Shown piece by piece: positions 26,117-33,973 of a stretch of 41,600 nucleotides of DNA. Under the pieces are notes generated by a model. It made no database searches and was not told the DNA's origin. It was given only the letters and a program-made list of their open reading frames with translations. A program made the translations under genes and the position numbers. Source of the DNA: Bacteroidetes bacterium HGW-Bacteroidetes-5 (GTDB lineage: Bacteria; Bacteroidota; Bacteroidia; Bacteroidales; UBA932); the NCBI GenBank assembly GCA_002842515.1, contig PHDC01000004.1:1-41600 (forward strand), given 5' to 3'. Each line of letters starts with the position of its first letter. Position 1 is the first letter of the stretch.

Positions 26117-26145
26117 AAAAAATTTATTATTTAATTAAAAATTGA

Positions 26146-26173
26146 CAAAATTAAGGCAAATATATCCTGCAAA
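26146..26173 (-). promoter_or_regulatory. ackA-ptb-buk promoter region (two -7-like boxes)
   Basis: The minus strand carries TATATTTG at 26164-26157 and TAATTTTG at 26153-26146, both exact TAnnTTTG. TTTG at 26173-26170 lies 16 nt before the second box, slightly short of the usual spacing. The leader to the ATG at 26116 would be about 25-35 nt. Which box is used cannot be decided. Confidence 0.45.
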
Positions 26174-26244
26174 TGTAATAAAAAAAGCTCTTTTCATTAG
26201 TAATTTAGAATAAATTGTTATTTTTATATCAAATTTGTGGGGCG

Positions 26245-27840
26245 ATGGATAGGGTGAAAGAGAAAAATTTTAATAAAACTGGCTATGCCGGTAACTCTCC
26301 TCTGCTCATTTACACTCTCTGCTATCTATCGGGCATAATTTTCGGTAATTCACACAGTTATGACTGTAATATTTACCTTTATCTCTCTGTTTTATTTACA
26401 ATAATCACTTTAACGGCTTACTATTTTAATTTTTATATAAGAGCTGTAAATCTTGATATTTTTCTGAAATTAATGCTGGGAGCCTCTCTTTTTACCGCAG
26501 GGAATTTCAACATCTCACAGAGCCCCTACGCCAAAAAAAATCTGTTTAGCAATCTTCTTACTATAGAGGAGAAAACAGAGATAAGATTGGTTGCAAAAAG
26601 CGATATAAAGATAAACAGAAATTATTCAACTTCACACTGTTTTTCTCCTGAATATAATGAGGGTGTTTTGCTATATCTGGACAAGAAGATAGAGAGTAAT
26701 AATTTTGAAATCGGCGACACAATAATTACTCAAATCCCTCTTATGGAGATTACCACTCCAAATGGAAGTCTGTTTGACAGAAAGGGGTACTATAACAAGA
26801 TGAGAATCTTCTCTCAGGGCTATTTAAGAGAGGGTAACTTCACGGTTATAAAGCCAAAAGGGAAAACAGCAGTGCAGCATCTAAAAAGCAGAATGGCTCT
26901 GTTCATAAAGGAGTTCCGTGCTGCGGCAGACAATCAGGAGTGGGCAGATATGATTATTGCCATAACTACCGGTGATAAAAGCTACCTGGACCAAGAGTCA
27001 AAAGATGCATTCATATCATCCGGAACAATGCATCTGATGGCAGTCTCCGGCCTGCACGCGGGCTTCCTCTTTATCTTCATCTCTTTTATACTCTCTTTTT
27101 TGGGAAACAGACTCCTGCCTAAAATCGTAAGGAGTGTTGCAATAATAACTGCTCTTTGGATCTACTGTGCAATTGCCGGGTTCTCTCCGTCATCCTTAAG
27201 GGCTGCTATAATGATCTCTATGCTTACCATATACCGGCTTACGGGAAGATCTTCACTCTCTCTGAACTCACTATGTGCCTCTGCTCTTTTAATTACTCTA
27301 TTCTCTCCGGAATCACTCTATGAACCGGGGTTTGTGCTCTCTTATGTCGCGTTCCTCTCAATACTCTTTATCAATCCTAAAATAGACAGTTTAGTACACT
27401 CAGATAATAAAATTGTGAGGTGGTTCTGGGGAGTTATCTCAATTTCGATTGCTTGTCAAATAGGAACATCACTAATTTCGATATCTCTTTTCGGCTTTTT
27501 TCCACTCTACTTCTTAATAGCAAATATCTTACTAATGCCACTCTCTGCAATTATCATCTACCTCTGCTGTTCTACTGCACTTTTATGGTTAGCCGGGTTT
27601 GGATATAATCTGCTTTTGAAAGCACTGGAGATTACTGCTAAAACGATTTACTATATAGCTGCCAGAGTAGAATCTCTCCCATACTCAAGATTAGAAGCAG
27701 ATATAAATGCAGGATACAGATTGATAATTATATCACTGATTTTGGTGATTTTCGTTGATTTTGGGCTGCAAAGAGGTCAAAAAAGATATATCTGTGCAGG
27801 GTTAGCAGTGAATGCAGTTATAGTGTACTTGCTATCATAA
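26245..27840 (+). CDS. ComEC/Rec2-type competence membrane protein, short form
   Basis: Polytopic membrane protein of about 531 residues. A short N-terminal hydrophobic region and a soluble DUF4131/OB-like part (residues about 90-200) are followed by the competence domain with GTMHLMAVSGLHAGFLFIFISF and GFSPSSLRAAIMISM, the best conserved ComEC stretches. ComEC forms the inner-membrane channel for single-stranded DNA in natural transformation. The C-terminal metallo-beta-lactamase-like domain present in many members is missing; the protein ends after the last membrane segments. The ATG at 26245 is chosen over a TTG at 26215. The end overlaps the convergent transporter gene by 23 nt. Confidence 0.85.
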   Translation: MDRVKEKNFNKTGYAGNSPLLIYTLCYLSGIIFGNSHSYDCNIYLYLSVLFTIITLTAYYFNFYIRAVNLDIFLKLMLGASLFTAGNFNISQSPYAKKNLFSNLLTIEEKTEIRLVAKSDIKINRNYSTSHCFSPEYNEGVLLYLDKKIESNNFEIGDTIITQIPLMEITTPNGSLFDRKGYYNKMRIFSQGYLREGNFTVIKPKGKTAVQHLKSRMALFIKEFRAAADNQEWADMIIAITTGDKSYLDQESKDAFISSGTMHLMAVSGLHAGFLFIFISFILSFLGNRLLPKIVRSVAIITALWIYCAIAGFSPSSLRAAIMISMLTIYRLTGRSSLSLNSLCASALLITLFSPESLYEPGFVLSYVAFLSILFINPKIDSLVHSDNKIVRWFWGVISISIACQIGTSLISISLFGFFPLYFLIANILLMPLSAIIIYLCCSTALLWLAGFGYNLLLKALEITAKTIYYIAARVESLPYSRLEADINAGYRLIIISLILVIFVDFGLQRGQKRYICAGLAVNAVIVYLLS

Positions 27841-28693
27841 ATACGGCAACTACGGCCAACAACACCCCCATCCACTGTCTTTTTGAAAAACTCTCTTTAA
27901 AAAAGAAAACTCCTATTAAGGCAGTAAGCATCACAACAGATGCGTTGTGTACCGGAAAAACAACTGACCCGCCCATTCTTCCCACATTAATTAATAACAT
28001 TTTAGATGTCAGAAAATTAAATAGACCTAAAGCAGCTCCTAATAGTATTGTATCGTAACGAAACACCACCTTTTGTCTATTTCTCTTAAAATCTGCATAG
28101 ACTAAAATCAAACTAAAAAAGAGAGCAGTTAAGAATACACCCAATAGGAACATCTCTCTGTCTGCCGGGTCAGAGATAATGTATGTTTTGGTAAGCTCCA
28201 TTGAGGTGTCGTTAATTCCGGGCAGAAGAAATACAAGAAATGGTAGTATGAATGTCCCTTTAACTCTCTCTGAGGGTTTTTTATAGAGGATAAGAAAGAA
28301 TGAAATAAGTGCCAGTACAATGCCCCCTATTTTGAATAAAATATCACTGTTTTGTCCAAGATATATCACTCCGACAGTCACCGGAATCACCACAGACATT
28401 TTGTTGAATGAGGTTGTAAGACCTATCCCTACTTTTTGAGTAGAGTAGATTATCACTATAAAACTTACTATAAAAAGCAATCCAACTGTAAAAGAGGGGA
28501 GAAATAGCTTTGTAGAGTACTCCCACCCGGAGTTGTTCAAGGAAAGGTCTGCAAGAGTGAAGGCTACTGCTACTGAATAGTTAACGGCAATTGCCTGAAA
28601 TTTGTTCAGATTCTTTACATTAATGAGTTTTAGAGATATGAACAGCCCAAGTGCGAATAAAATATGGATAATCAGGTAAATAATGTTTTGCAT
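27818..28693 (-). CDS. EamA/DMT-family membrane transporter (second copy)
   Basis: Integral membrane protein of about 291 residues with roughly ten hydrophobic segments. Its C-terminal half (SVVFPVHNASVVMLTALIGVFFFKESFSKRQWMGVLLAVVAVFMI) has the EamA/SMR pattern with the F-K-E-x-F-S-x-R-Q loop. It is only distantly like the transporter at 2354 and looks like another subfamily. Substrate unknown. In-frame ATGs exist at 28708 and 28693; the latter (MQNIIYLIIHILF) leaves room for a leader and is preferred. It diverges from the PurF-like gene. Confidence 0.78.
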   Translation of the reverse strand: MQNIIYLIIHILFALGLFISLKLINVKNLNKFQAIAVNYSVAVAFTLADLSLNNSGWEYSTKLFLPSFTVGLLFIVSFIVIIYSTQKVGIGLTTSFNKMSVVIPVTVGVIYLGQNSDILFKIGGIVLALISFFLILYKKPSERVKGTFILPFLVFLLPGINDTSMELTKTYIISDPADREMFLLGVFLTALFFSLILVYADFKRNRQKVVFRYDTILLGAALGLFNFLTSKMLLINVGRMGGSVVFPVHNASVVMLTALIGVFFFKESFSKRQWMGVLLAVVAVFMIASTL

Positions 28694-28739
28694 AATAACT
28701 ATGTTCATAATAATGCATAAAGGTAAATGGAATTTGTTA

Positions 28740-28747
28740 TACTTTTG
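28740..28747 (+). promoter_or_regulatory. -7 box TACTTTTG of the PurF-like gene
   Basis: Exact TAnnTTTG match; the predicted start point near 28754 lies after the in-frame GTG at 28747, so the ATG at 28774 is the true start. No -33 TTTG is visible. Confidence 0.45.
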
Positions 28748-28773
28748 TGACCGACTTTCAAATATCTACTATT

Positions 28774-30183
28774 ATGGGCGGCCTTTTTGGAGTAATCTCC
28801 AAACAAAATTGCATTACAGATCTTTTTTACGGAACAGATTACCACTCCCATCTCGGGACAAGAAGAGGCGGTATGGCCTCACTGAATATTAACGGCAACT
28901 TTGCCAGAACTATTCATAATCTGGAAAACTCCCATTTCAGGGCAAAATTTGAGGATGATTTAAAGAAATTTGACGGTTATTCTGGTGTAGGAGTGATTAG
29001 CGATACAGACCCTCAGCCAATAATCCTTAATTCACACCTTGGGAAATTTGCAATTGTAACTGTTGGTAAAATCAATAATATTGCTGAGCTGGAGAGTGAT
29101 CTGCTCAGCTCCGGTCGCAACTTCACCGAGTTAAGTTCGGGTTCGACTAATCCTACTGAATTGACCGCTTTATTGATAACCGGAGGGAAAAGCTTTCTCG
29201 AGGGGATTGAGATTGCACAAAGTAAGATCAAAGGGTCGTGCTCTTTTTTACTTTTAACTGAGAATGGGATATTGGCAAGCAGAGACAAATATGGAAGGAC
29301 ACCGCTGATTCTGGGAAAGAAAGATGGTTCTATTGCTGTAGCTTCGGAAACCTGCAGTTTTTCTAACCTGGGTTACGAAGAGGAGTACTGTATTGGGGCC
29401 GGTGAGGTGGTAAAGATAACTGCTCAAGGATATGAACAACTCTCTCCTCCAAAAAAGAGACTTCACATTTGTTCATTCCTTTGGATCTATTATGGTTACC
29501 CTACCAGCTCTTATGAGAAGATAAATGTAGACGATGTGAGGTTTGCTCTGGGACACTCTCTTGGAGAGAAAGATGATACCCCACTGGATGTCTCATCTGC
29601 GATTCCGGATTCAGGGACCTGTATGGCGATAGGTTTTGCTGCCGGAAAGAAAATCCCTTTCAGAAACGCTATAGTTAAATACACTCCTACCTGGCCCCGA
29701 AGTTTTATGCCATCAAATCAATCTATTCGAGATCTGGTTGCAAAGATGAAATTGATTCCAAATAAGAGTCTGCTAAGGGAGAAGAGAATTGCTTTTTGCG
29801 ACGACTCTATCGTTAGGGGAACACAACTTAAAGATAACGCTCAGACTTTAATAAGTTTTGGTGCCAAAGAGATTCACATCCGAATTAGTTGCCCGCCTCT
29901 GGTCTATCCTTGTGATTTTCTAAACTTCTCTGCATCCAGGTCACCTCTGGAACTGATAACAAGAAGATATATTCTGCAAAAAGAGGGAGCACACGATGTC
30001 AACCTAAAGAAATATTCAGATGCATCAACCGAAGAGTATCGCGAAATGACTGAATTCATTCGGGATGAGCTCGGCCTATCCAGCCTTAAATTCAATAGTA
30101 TAGAAACATTGGTCAAGGCTATAGGATTACCTAAAAGTTCTATCTGCACACACTGTTTTGATGGTACGGGATACGAAGATTAA
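28774..30183 (+). CDS. PurF-like amidophosphoribosyltransferase paralogue lacking the catalytic cysteine
   Basis: Protein of 469 residues with an N-terminal class II glutamine amidotransferase fold and a C-terminal phosphoribosyltransferase domain. True PurF starts M-C-G (or exposes that Cys after processing); here the protein starts MGGLFGVISKQNC, so glycine replaces the nucleophile. HLGTRRGGMAS matches the PurF HRGQ(D/E) region. The PRPP-binding stretch AFCDDSIVRGTQL is intact, as are the PDSG and MKLIPNKS regions. Cysteines remain near the C-terminus (CTHCFDG). Glutamine hydrolysis is unlikely, while PRPP binding is likely. As I recall, the M-G-G start recurs in Bacteroidota. Its true role is unknown. 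Confidence 0.82.
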   Translation: MGGLFGVISKQNCITDLFYGTDYHSHLGTRRGGMASLNINGNFARTIHNLENSHFRAKFEDDLKKFDGYSGVGVISDTDPQPIILNSHLGKFAIVTVGKINNIAELESDLLSSGRNFTELSSGSTNPTELTALLITGGKSFLEGIEIAQSKIKGSCSFLLLTENGILASRDKYGRTPLILGKKDGSIAVASETCSFSNLGYEEEYCIGAGEVVKITAQGYEQLSPPKKRLHICSFLWIYYGYPTSSYEKINVDDVRFALGHSLGEKDDTPLDVSSAIPDSGTCMAIGFAAGKKIPFRNAIVKYTPTWPRSFMPSNQSIRDLVAKMKLIPNKSLLREKRIAFCDDSIVRGTQLKDNAQTLISFGAKEIHIRISCPPLVYPCDFLNFSASRSPLELITRRYILQKEGAHDVNLKKYSDASTEEYREMTEFIRDELGLSSLKFNSIETLVKAIGLPKSSICTHCFDGTGYED

Positions 30184-30210
30184 CTTGAAATATAAGCACT
30201 ATCATTAAAT

Positions 30211-30240
30211 TTTGGTATGTAATTATTTTGTATACCTTTG
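30211..30240 (+). promoter_or_regulatory. RRM-gene promoter (TTTG - 18 nt - TACCTTTG)
   Basis: TTTG at 30211-30214 and TACCTTTG at 30233-30240 are 18 nt apart, a full Bacteroidota consensus promoter. The leader to the ATG at 30285 is about 38 nt. It makes the RRM gene a single-gene unit, closed by the terminator at 30565. Confidence 0.65.
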
Positions 30241-30284
30241 TGTAGTTAATTAACCTATATTTTAAACTTTTTATTTCCGTTCAT

Positions 30285-30542
30285 ATGAACATCTTTGTTT
30301 CAAGTCTAAGTTTCCGTGCTAAGAAAGAGGATCTAGCCGAACTGTTTGCACCTTATGGCGAAGTTACTTCAGCCAGAATTATTATCAATCGTGATACCCG
30401 CCGGTCAAAAGGCTATGGTTTCGTAGAGATGCCAAACGATAGTGAGGGTAACGCAGCTATCGAAGCTCTTAACGGTACCGATCATATGGGCCGCACTATC
30501 AGTGTAGCTCAGGCAAATGATCGCCCTGCCAGGGAGTACTAG
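30285..30542 (+). CDS. Small RRM-type RNA-binding protein
   Basis: Single RNA-recognition-motif protein of 85 residues. RNP2 is IFVSSL at 3-8 and RNP1 is KGYGFVEM at about 46-53, with the aromatic residues that stack on RNA bases. The beta-alpha-beta-beta-alpha-beta layout fills the entire protein, with a short charged tail (RPAREY). Such stand-alone RRM proteins are abundant in Bacteroidota and are thought to bind mRNAs or sRNAs, where Hfq is often missing; the targets are unknown. It has a strong promoter upstream and a strong bidirectional terminator 22 nt after the stop. Confidence 0.92.
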   Translation: MNIFVSSLSFRAKKEDLAELFAPYGEVTSARIIINRDTRRSKGYGFVEMPNDSEGNAAIEALNGTDHMGRTISVAQANDRPAREY

Positions 30543-30564
30543 TATTGATTTTAATCATATATGT

Positions 30565-30599
30565 AAAAAGAGGATGGCCAAATGACCATCCTCTTTTTT
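30565..30599. terminator. Bidirectional terminator between RRM gene and dpp11
   Basis: A 13-bp stem (AAAAAGAGGATGG at 30565-30577 with 30586-30598) and an 8-nt loop, flanked by A and T runs on both sides, so it can stop both the rightward RRM transcript and the leftward peptidase transcript. Its stem sequence is nearly repeated in the terminator at 33925. Confidence 0.85.
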
Positions 30600-30614
30600 C
30601 TAAATTTACGCTTA

Positions 30615-32741
30615 TTAGCGAATTTCTGCAATTTTCATCTCTTCAATAAGATGAGATGCTCCGGCAACCTTATCTATTACGAAAAGTACATATCTGATAT
30701 CAAGTGATATATTACGGCACATTTGAAGGTCATATGCAATATCACTCATAGTTCCTTCCCAAACTCTGTCAAAGTTGATTCCCACAAGTTCCCCATCTGC
30801 ATTTATAACCGGACTTCCCGAGTTACCCCCTGAAGTGTGGTTTGTAGCAATAAAACATACAGGAACAGTTCCATTGACCTCCCATCTGCCAAAATCCTTT
30901 TTTGCGTAAATATCTCTTAATTTCTGTGGTATGTTATAGTCGTATATATTTGGATTATCTTTCTCCATTATCCCCTCCAAAGTTGATAAGTGCTTATAGT
31001 AAACAGCATCACTCGGTTTATAGCCCTTAACCGCTCCGTATGTTATCCTTAATGTTGAATTTGCATCAGGGTAGAAGACTCCTGTTTTGTTAAACTCCAT
31101 CTGCCCTCTCATATATGTTCTGTAAAGCAGATTAAGCTCCGAATTAATCTCATCAAACCTTGGCTTAATATTATTTATAAAGTTATCATTAAAGGCATTG
31201 TAGAGCTTAAATGCAGGATCGTTCTCAAAACTATTCTCGGTGACCCCGGCTTCAATAAAGCGGTATGCTTTTTCCTCAGATGCAAGAACAGTAGATGAAT
31301 AGAGACACTCCGCAATCTCGGCCACGCTTCCCTTCTTTAAAATCATATCTTTGAAAAGCTGAGGTTGCATCTCTGCCGGTATGTTTTTACTGTACTGATC
31401 TACAATAGCTGCAAAAGATTTTTTATCTATTGGCAGATAATAGTCTTTGTAAAATCCATCCAGAATCGACTTAATGTTAGCGGCACTCACTGCCGGTGTC
31501 ATTTTTGAATTACGCTTCACAGCAGTATTGATGTTACCTGCCAGACGAATTATCTCATTGGAAGTTATCGCTTCGTTATGATAATCTGTTGCAAAAGCAT
31601 AGAGCTCAAGCTCTCTGTATAATTTATCCAGTCTTTCAATAACCCCGCTGTACTCAGGTTTATCCTTGGCCCACTCATTAAACTCTTTCTCAAATTGTAT
31701 CTTTGATTCAATGGTTTTTAGCCTTTCGATTCCTTTAGACTCTCCCTGCCACTTTTTCCAGGAGTTGGAGACAGATGCATTTTTCGAAGCGTACTTAATT
31801 CGTACCTCCTGGCTTTTTGCCATCTCTTCATTTTGGATATTTAACCTTAAAGTTCTAAGATTGATTTTGTGTGGATTTGATTTTTCGGTTATATATCTTA
31901 CAGCCTGAGAATGAAGGTATTTTTGAGTTCTTCCCGGATAACCGTAAACCAGAGTAAAATCGCCCTCTTCTACTCCTTTAACAGAGATTGTGAAATATTT
32001 TTTTGGAGTATATGGCACATTATCTTTAGAGTAACCTGCAGGTTTGTTGTCTTTTCCTGCGTAGATTCTAAAAAGTGAAAAGTCGCCGGTATGTCTTGGC
32101 CACATCCAATTATCGGTATCTCCTCCAAATTTACCTATTGATGATGGAGGTGCACCTAGCAACCTGACATCGTTAAAGGTCTCGTATACAAATAAAAAAT
32201 ATTGATTCCCGTAGTAAAGAGACTCCACTCTGGCTTGGTAATGTGTGTTAGCCGTTGCTGCTTTCATTATTACATTGGAGTTATCACTAATGAGTTTGAC
32301 TCTCTGTTCCTCTGTCATATCTGAGCTGTATGAGCCAAGAATCTTGTCCGTTACATCTTCCATTCTTATTAGGAATCTCACAGATAGTCCATTATTGGGA
32401 AGTTCATCACTCATAGACATTGCCCAAAACCCATCCCGAAGATAGTCATTCTCAACAGAGCTGTGGGACTGAATCTGAGAGAACCCACAGTGGTGATTCG
32501 TTATAATCAGCCCTTTGGCAGAGATGAGCTCTCCCGTACATCCACTTCCAAAATGTACTATTGCGTCTTTAAGTGATGCTCTGTTTATACTGTACAAATC
32601 TTCCGCCGTGAGTTTGAACCCATTCTTTTGCATATCGGGAATACGATCCTTAATAAGAACAGGGAGCCACATACCCTCATCGGCAGCAAGTTTGCCAACA
32701 GACAGCAGAATAACAAATAACAAAAGGATAAATCTCTTCAT
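30615..32741 (-). CDS. dpp11: S46 family dipeptidyl-peptidase, DPP11 type (Asp/Glu-specific)
   Basis: Exported serine exopeptidase of 708 residues that removes dipeptides from peptide N-termini. An N-terminal signal peptide (FILLLFVILLSVGKLAA) precedes the mature protein. Catalytic residues are H84 (TNHHCGF), D220 (RHTGDFS) and S641 (SGGNSGSP). In the well-studied Porphyromonas DPP11, Arg673, lying 18 residues after catalytic Ser655, selects Asp/Glu at P1; DPP7 has glycine there. Here residue +18 is R659 in GINFDRVWEG, so the acidic-specific DPP11 type is predicted. It is single-gene, divergent from the AI-2E transporter gene, and fits a peptide-fermenting lifestyle. Confidence 0.9.
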   Translation of the reverse strand: MKRFILLLFVILLSVGKLAADEGMWLPVLIKDRIPDMQKNGFKLTAEDLYSINRASLKDAIVHFGSGCTGELISAKGLIITNHHCGFSQIQSHSSVENDYLRDGFWAMSMSDELPNNGLSVRFLIRMEDVTDKILGSYSSDMTEEQRVKLISDNSNVIMKAATANTHYQARVESLYYGNQYFLFVYETFNDVRLLGAPPSSIGKFGGDTDNWMWPRHTGDFSLFRIYAGKDNKPAGYSKDNVPYTPKKYFTISVKGVEEGDFTLVYGYPGRTQKYLHSQAVRYITEKSNPHKINLRTLRLNIQNEEMAKSQEVRIKYASKNASVSNSWKKWQGESKGIERLKTIESKIQFEKEFNEWAKDKPEYSGVIERLDKLYRELELYAFATDYHNEAITSNEIIRLAGNINTAVKRNSKMTPAVSAANIKSILDGFYKDYYLPIDKKSFAAIVDQYSKNIPAEMQPQLFKDMILKKGSVAEIAECLYSSTVLASEEKAYRFIEAGVTENSFENDPAFKLYNAFNDNFINNIKPRFDEINSELNLLYRTYMRGQMEFNKTGVFYPDANSTLRITYGAVKGYKPSDAVYYKHLSTLEGIMEKDNPNIYDYNIPQKLRDIYAKKDFGRWEVNGTVPVCFIATNHTSGGNSGSPVINADGELVGINFDRVWEGTMSDIAYDLQMCRNISLDIRYVLFVIDKVAGASHLIEEMKIAEIR

Positions 32742-32768
32742 AAAATTATAATTGTATTATTAACATCA

Positions 32769-32776
32769 CAAACTTA
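32769..32776 (-). promoter_or_regulatory. -7 box TAAGTTTG of dpp11
   Basis: Exact TAnnTTTG match on the minus strand, 27 nt before the ATG at 32741. No clear -33 TTTG. Its partner box for the divergent gene lies only 11 nt away, so the two promoters overlap in the 74-nt gap. Confidence 0.45.
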
Positions 32777-32787
32777 CAAAAATTTAT

Positions 32788-32795
32788 TACTTTTG
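32788..32795 (+). promoter_or_regulatory. -7 box TACTTTTG of the AI-2E transporter gene
   Basis: Exact TAnnTTTG match 20 nt before the ATG at 32816; no -33 TTTG. Confidence 0.45.
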
Positions 32796-32815
32796 AAGAT
32801 AAATCACTTATTGAT

Positions 32816-33916
32816 ATGAATCAACTGGCCAAATATATCATCGGTATTGCAATTGCTCTGGTGATAGCATTTATTGCGTGGTATTTTAGCAATATAGTGA
32901 TTTACATAATCATATCTGCAGTTCTCTCTTTAATGGGCAAACCAATAATGGAGAGGCTCGACAGGTTAAAATTCAGGAAATTCCATCTTCCAAGAGCTCT
33001 TTCTGCCTTTATATCTCTCTTTATTCTTTTTTCGTTCTTTGCCGCTCTGTTTATGTTTATCGCCCCACTGTTCGGCTCACTGTTTGTGAATATCAGCAAT
33101 ACAGATTTAAGCAGTTTGCAGATGAAGATATCCGAACCTTTGGCAGAGTTCAACAGCCGGATAATAAAGATATTTCCACCTGTTGGAGGTGACTTTAGAG
33201 TAGAGGATATCATAATTGAAGAGGTAAAAAAAATGTTTACCGCATCTTCGGTTACCAACTTCTTTGCATCTGTTACCACGCTTCTGATGAGAACATTAAT
33301 GGGCGTGTTGATTGTGCTGTTTATCACATTCTTCTTTATAAAAGAGAAGGATATGTTTGACAATATGATACTGGCACTATTTCCGGACAAATATGAAAAT
33401 AATGTCAGAAGAGCTTTGAGTTCTATCAACTCACTGCTTGTGAGGTACTTTTTTGGATTATCAATTCAGATAATGTCAATAACTACTCTTAACACAATGG
33501 GGCTCTATTTTGTCGCAGGTCTTGATTTCTCCTTAGCTATTGTGCTTGCTTTTTTAACCGGAGTTCTCAATATCATACCTTATATAGGTCCGTGGATAGG
33601 TGCAATTTTTGCATCAGCAATAATACTAACAACGGGTCTGCCTGTTGGTGCAGATATAGGATCGCTTGTGGTTACTTTGATATCTGTATTTCTTTTCACC
33701 CAATTAGTTGATAATTTTGTATTCCAGCCTGTTATCTTTTCAAATAGTGCAAAAGCACACCCACTTGAGATCTTCATACTCCTTCTTATAGCAGCCAGTG
33801 TGGCAGGTGTTGTCGGGATGCTGGTAGCTATCCCCTCATACACAATCATCCGGGTTTTTGCCAGGGAATTTTTCTCCAACTTCAAACTAGTTCAAAAACT
33901 TACAGATCAGATCTGA
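32816..33916 (+). CDS. AI-2E family transporter (PerM/TqsA-like)
   Basis: Integral membrane protein of 366 residues. Two N-terminal hydrophobic segments, a charged loop region of about 80 residues and five to six later segments give the family layout. The conserved GVLNIIPYIGPWIGAIFASAI and DNFVFQPVIFSNSAKAHPLEIFILLLIAASVAG are diagnostic. Named for autoinducer-2 export, most members have unknown substrates, and some act as Na+(Li+)/H+ antiporters; quorum sensing should not be assumed. It is single-gene. Confidence 0.88.
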   Translation: MNQLAKYIIGIAIALVIAFIAWYFSNIVIYIIISAVLSLMGKPIMERLDRLKFRKFHLPRALSAFISLFILFSFFAALFMFIAPLFGSLFVNISNTDLSSLQMKISEPLAEFNSRIIKIFPPVGGDFRVEDIIIEEVKKMFTASSVTNFFASVTTLLMRTLMGVLIVLFITFFFIKEKDMFDNMILALFPDKYENNVRRALSSINSLLVRYFFGLSIQIMSITTLNTMGLYFVAGLDFSLAIVLAFLTGVLNIIPYIGPWIGAIFASAIILTTGLPVGADIGSLVVTLISVFLFTQLVDNFVFQPVIFSNSAKAHPLEIFILLLIAASVAGVVGMLVAIPSYTIIRVFAREFFSNFKLVQKLTDQI

Positions 33917-33924
33917 TAGACAAT

Positions 33925-33954
33925 AAAAAAGAGGATGACTTTTGGCCATCCTCT
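33925..33954 (-). terminator. Intrinsic terminator after the TPR-protein gene
   Basis: On the minus strand the 7-bp stem GAGGATG/CATCCTC, extended by one A-T pair and by pairs inside the loop, is followed by six Ts. It lies 20 nt past the stop at 33974. On the plus strand the T run is broken (TCTCTC), so stopping of the rightward AI-2E transcript is weaker. Confidence 0.75.
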
Positions 33955-33973
33955 CTCAATTTAAAAGCTTAGA

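Noticed and set aside
32902..33429. 175-codon leftward frame
   Set aside because: It is antisense within the AI-2E transporter gene; long hydrophobic genes often leave the opposite strand open.
32816..33916. Quorum-sensing role of the AI-2E family protein
   Set aside because: The family name is historical; no luxS or signal-response gene lies nearby, so the role is left open.
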